Assembly: GCA_024642115.1 (NCBI GenBank) | Contig: JAHEBU010000009.1 | Coordinates: 1-64,000 of the forward strand | Direction: 5' to 3' | Length of the DNA stretch: 64,000 bases | Origin: Marivivens sp. | GTDB lineage: Bacteria > Pseudomonadota > Alphaproteobacteria > Rhodobacterales > Rhodobacteraceae | In this document: positions 61,607 to 64,000 of the stretch, one piece after another | How positions within the stretch are numbered: the stretch's first letter is position 1 | Layout: each line of letters starts with the position of its first letter | Translations under genes and position numbers: made by a program | The notes under the pieces: model-generated | What the model was told of the DNA's origin: nothing | The model's database searches: none | The model's input: only the letters and a program-made list of their open reading frames with translations

Positions 61607-62511
61607 CAGGGACATTCCCGTGCGATCAGGTCTTTGTAGAGGGCGCGGATGCGGGTCGTCATCGGCCCCAGTTGCCCGGTGCCGATCTGCCGCCCGTCGA
61701 TGATGCCGACAGGGGTTTGCGCGCCAAAGGTTCCCGTCAGAAACGCCTCGTCTGCGCCGTAGGTGTCCACCAGAGAGAAGTTGCGTTCAAAGATCGGGAT
61801 GTCGCTGGCACGGCACAGGTCGATCACCTTTTGGCGGGTGATCCCGTTCATGCAATAATCGCCCGTGCTGGTCCAAACGGCCCCCTTTCGCACGATGAAA
61901 AAGTTACAGGCGTTGGTCGTGTTCACGAATCCATGCACGTCAAGCATCAGCGCCTCGTCCGCCCCCGCCTTTTGCGCGGCGATACAGGCAAGGATGCAGT
62001 TGAGTTTGCTGTGCGAGTTCAATTTGGGGTCTTGGGTCATCGGCAGCCCCCGCAGGTGCGGCACCGTGGCCAGCGATATCGGGCGCGGGATCGAGGGTTT
62101 GGAATGTTCGATGATGATGACCATCGTCGGCCCGGATTGCGACAGGTTGGGGTGCTGGAACGGTCGCACCTTGACCCCCCGCGTGACCATCAGCCGGGCG
62201 TGGGCATCGGTGGTCATAACGTTCGCCCTTTGCGTGTCTAACAAGGCGGAAATGACCCCGGCGCGGTCCAGCCCGATGTCAAGGTCGATGGCCTTGGCCG
62301 CCTCGAACAGGCGGTCCATGTGGTCGTCCAGAAACGCCCAGGTTCCGTTATACAGACGCAACCCTTCCCACACGCCGTCACCCAGCATAAAGCCGCTGTC
62401 GTAGACGCTGACGGTCGCTTCGGCCTTGGGCACGATGCGGCCGTTGACATAGATCTGGATCGCCTCGTTGCGGGCGTCCTCTTGGGCTTGGTGGGTTGTC
62501 ACATGGGTCAT
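61606..62511 (-). CDS. Class IV PLP-dependent aminotransferase (BCAT/D-amino acid type)
   Basis: A 301-residue fold type IV aminotransferase. YVNGRIVPKAEATVSVYDSGF and LGDGVWEGLRLYNG open the domain; GFVNTTNACNFFIVRKG and NGITRQKVIDLC bind PLP phosphate. The segment that normally holds the PLP lysine as IKS or similar reads LNSHSKLNCILA, so the lysine is probably K169, as in the plant-like branch. Substrate cannot be predicted: branched-chain, D-amino or other amino acids are possible. It is translationally coupled to the sulfotransferase-like gene. Confidence 0.88.
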   Translation of the reverse strand: MTHVTTHQAQEDARNEAIQIYVNGRIVPKAEATVSVYDSGFMLGDGVWEGLRLYNGTWAFLDDHMDRLFEAAKAIDLDIGLDRAGVISALLDTQRANVMTTDAHARLMVTRGVKVRPFQHPNLSQSGPTMVIIIEHSKPSIPRPISLATVPHLRGLPMTQDPKLNSHSKLNCILACIAAQKAGADEALMLDVHGFVNTTNACNFFIVRKGAVWTSTGDYCMNGITRQKVIDLCRASDIPIFERNFSLVDTYGADEAFLTGTFGAQTPVGIIDGRQIGTGQLGPMTTRIRALYKDLIARECP

Positions 62512-62642
62512 GGGGGCCTCCTACCCGGACGCTACTCAGGCCGCTCAAATGTTCCAAGGGATAAACTGCGCGTGACATCACGGCCCGGTGAGTTGCTCCG
62601 ACCGGCCCGGACCCGCACCCTGACTGCCAAAGGAGAACGGTC

Positions 62643-63302
62643 ATGTTCAGGAATTTTCATTTTATCAAGTTGCTGATCCTTGGGGTTGGTATCGTCGCCG
62701 GATATCTGCTGCACGCGGATCGGGCCGAAGCGGCGGATCGTCAGACGGCCATCTTTGCCGGCGGCTGTTTCTGGTGCGTCGAGTCGGATTTCGAAAGCGT
62801 GCCGGGGGTTTCCGAGGTCGTTTCCGGGTATACTGGTGGGACGGCCCCGAACCCAACCTATGAAAATCACCCCGGCTATGTCGAGGCAGTGCAGGTCACG
62901 TTCGATGCGGACCGGGTGAGCTATGCCCAGTTGATGCACCTGTATTTCCGGTCGATAGACCCAACCGACGCAAGCGGTCAGTTCTGTGATCGCGGCGACA
63001 GCTACAAGACCGCCGTGTTCTATCTGAACGACGCCCAGAAAGCCGCAGCAGAGGCCGCAAAGGCAGAGGCAGGGCAGATTCTGGGCGCCCGGATCGTGAC
63101 CCCGATCCAGCCCGCGAGCCGGTTCTACATGGCCGAGGATTACCATCAGAACTACTATCGTGGGCAGTCGCTGGTCCTGACCCGCGCCGGGCCGAAGTCA
63201 CAGGCGAACGCCTACAAGTTCTACCGCAACGCCTGCGGCCGCGATGCCCGTGTCATGCAGCTGTGGGGCAATGACGCCCCGTTCGCCCATCACGGCAGCT
63301 AG
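62643..63302 (+). CDS. msrA: Peptide methionine-S-sulfoxide reductase MsrA, exported or membrane-anchored
   Basis: A 219-residue MsrA. The nucleophile is in IFAGGCFWCVESDFESVPGV; SGYTGGTAPNPTYENHPGYVEAVQV and HQNYYRGQSLV follow as in all members. The N-terminus has an uncleaved-looking hydrophobic segment (FIKLLILGVGIVAGYLL, about residues 7-23), so this form is anchored in the membrane or exported to repair periplasmic proteins, unlike the usual cytoplasmic MsrA. CGRDARVMQLWG at the C-terminus may provide the resolving cysteine. AAAGGAGAA precedes the ATG. Its TAG is interlocked with the TAG of the convergent maeB gene. Confidence 0.94.
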   Translation: MFRNFHFIKLLILGVGIVAGYLLHADRAEAADRQTAIFAGGCFWCVESDFESVPGVSEVVSGYTGGTAPNPTYENHPGYVEAVQVTFDADRVSYAQLMHLYFRSIDPTDASGQFCDRGDSYKTAVFYLNDAQKAAAEAAKAEAGQILGARIVTPIQPASRFYMAEDYHQNYYRGQSLVLTRAGPKSQANAYKFYRNACGRDARVMQLWGNDAPFAHHGS

Positions 63303-64000
63303 CCCACGTTGCAGGCCGCGATCACCGCCATGTTCAGGATGTCGTTGACCGAGGCCCCGATCGAACAGATCTGAATGGGCTTGTCCACGCCGGACAGAAT
63401 GGGGCCGATCACCGTGGCCCCGCCCATTTCCTGCATCAGCTTGACCGATATCGAGGCGGAGTGCCGCGCAGGCACGACCAGGACGTTCGCAGGCCCGGTC
63501 AGCCGCGAAAAGGGGTAGTGCTCCATCGCCTTGGGGTTCAGGGCGACGTCCACGGTCATCTCGCCTTCGTATTCGAAATCGACCTTGCGGGCGTCCAGCA
63601 CGCGTGGTGCCTTGTGCATCTTTTCCGCCCGCTCGGACACCGGGTAGCCGAAAGTGGAAAAACTGGCAAAGGCGACACGGGGGACAAGGCCCAGCGCACG
63701 CGCCACAGCCGCCCCCCGTTCGGCAATGTCAGCCAGATCGTTTTCGTCCGGCCATTCGTGGACCAGCGTGTCGGCGATCAACACGATCCGCCCCTTGTTC
63801 AGGATGGCCGAGACCCCTACCGCCCCATCATGCGGTTGCGCGTCAAAGACGTGGTTTATCAGCTCCAGCACGTTGGCCGATTTGCGCGTGGCCCCGGTCA
63901 CCATCCCGTCGCCGTGCCCGTGTACGAGCATCAGCGCCGCAAAGACATGCCTGTCGCGGGCCGCCAGACGGTGAATATCGTGTCTGTCATAGCCTTTTCG
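63299..64000 (-). CDS. maeB: NADP-malic enzyme, C-terminal phosphotransacetylase-like domain (partial)
   Basis: The last 233 residues of a MaeB-type malic enzyme, open to the window edge at 64000; its start lies beyond. The visible part is the phosphotransacetylase-like regulatory domain that MaeB enzymes carry behind the malic domain: YDRHDIHRLAARDRHVFAALML, GMVTGATRKSANVLELINHVFD, TLVHEWPDENDLADIA, and the ending PILSGVDKPIQICSIGASVNDILNM. The PTA-like domain senses acetyl-CoA in characterised members. A stand-alone phosphate acetyltransferase is an alternative, but IQICSIGASVNDILNMAVIA is the MaeB type. Confidence 0.88.
   Translation of the reverse strand, partial: RKGYDRHDIHRLAARDRHVFAALMLVHGHGDGMVTGATRKSANVLELINHVFDAQPHDGAVGVSAILNKGRIVLIADTLVHEWPDENDLADIAERGAAVARALGLVPRVAFASFSTFGYPVSERAEKMHKAPRVLDARKVDFEYEGEMTVDVALNPKAMEHYPFSRLTGPANVLVVPARHSASISVKLMQEMGGATVIGPILSGVDKPIQICSIGASVNDILNMAVIAACNVG

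Noticed and set aside
1-64000. CRISPR arrays, tRNA or rRNA genes, insertion sequences, integrases
   Set aside because: No regular spaced repeats, no cloverleaf or rRNA sequence, and no transposase or integrase motifs were recognised on either strand; a covariance-model scan would be needed to exclude small RNAs.

Overview
The window is chromosomal DNA of a Gram-negative alphaproteobacterium, most probably a member of the Rhodobacteraceae (Roseobacter group). This rests on high G+C, gene content and gene order: lptC-lptA-lptB-hpf-ptsN without an intervening rpoN, rimP-nusA-ylxR-infB, comF-grxC-nitrilase, ferrochelatase beside a tiny secreted protein, and NodH-like sulfotransferases. No database search was possible, so the family level is an inference. 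The window holds 67 credible protein genes (two cut by the edges). I recognised no rRNA, tRNA, CRISPR array, insertion sequence or integrase. No stretch longer than 300 bases lacks a gene.

Layout. (1) 1-4656: a type VI secretion accessory module (end of vgrG, lipoprotein, unknown gene, PAAR tip, DUF4123-type adaptor, Cys-rich putative cargo and a possible partner). (2) 4888-9608: ribonuclease D, then KDO supply and LPS export (kpsF, lptC, lptA, lptB), ribosome hibernation factor and EIIA-Ntr. (3) 9605-19682: a surface-glycan region (sulfotransferase, a GT14-type and two GT2-type glycosyltransferases, galE, galU, kdsB, cysQ, a lone ABC-2 glycan exporter permease). (4) 19679-24549: AlkB-like dioxygenase, dnaK-dnaJ, radC. 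(5) 24601-31486: an unknown envelope protein, secA, a parvulin, argJ, mutT, a 50-residue protein. (6) 31541-36898: the rimP-nusA-ylxR-infB operon. (7) 37088-43552: a peptide ABC transporter downstream of prolyl aminopeptidase. (8) 43613-48908: ubiG, marR, nitrilase, grxC, comF, a methyltransferase, hemH, a small secreted protein. (9) 49058-58721: two L,D-transpeptidases around a CAP lipoprotein, an RNA methyltransferase, two ABC exporters, CCA transferase, Nudix, Hsp33. (10) 58799-64000: Nudix, argG, SCP2, a sulfotransferase-like protein coupled to a class IV aminotransferase, msrA, and the end of a malic enzyme.

How the genes work together. kpsF, kdsB and lptABC supply KDO and move LPS to the outer membrane. 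galU and galE make UDP-glucose and UDP-galactose for the adjacent glycosyltransferases. The sulfotransferase at the end of that block would use PAPS and release PAP, the substrate of CysQ encoded at its upstream end, so a sulfated surface glycan is a coherent hypothesis. Prolyl aminopeptidase and the oligopeptide transporter form a peptide-scavenging unit. secA, the parvulin and the unknown anchored protein belong to envelope protein traffic.

Strong regulatory signals read from the sequence: sigma70-like promoters before dnaK, rimP and secA (each with a 17-base spacer), an intrinsic-terminator hairpin inside the rimP leader, a hairpin with T-run between dnaK and dnaJ, and terminators after radC, infB and the peptide-transporter operon. 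Many genes are translationally coupled by ATGA or TGATG overlaps, and three convergent pairs share interlocked stop codons.
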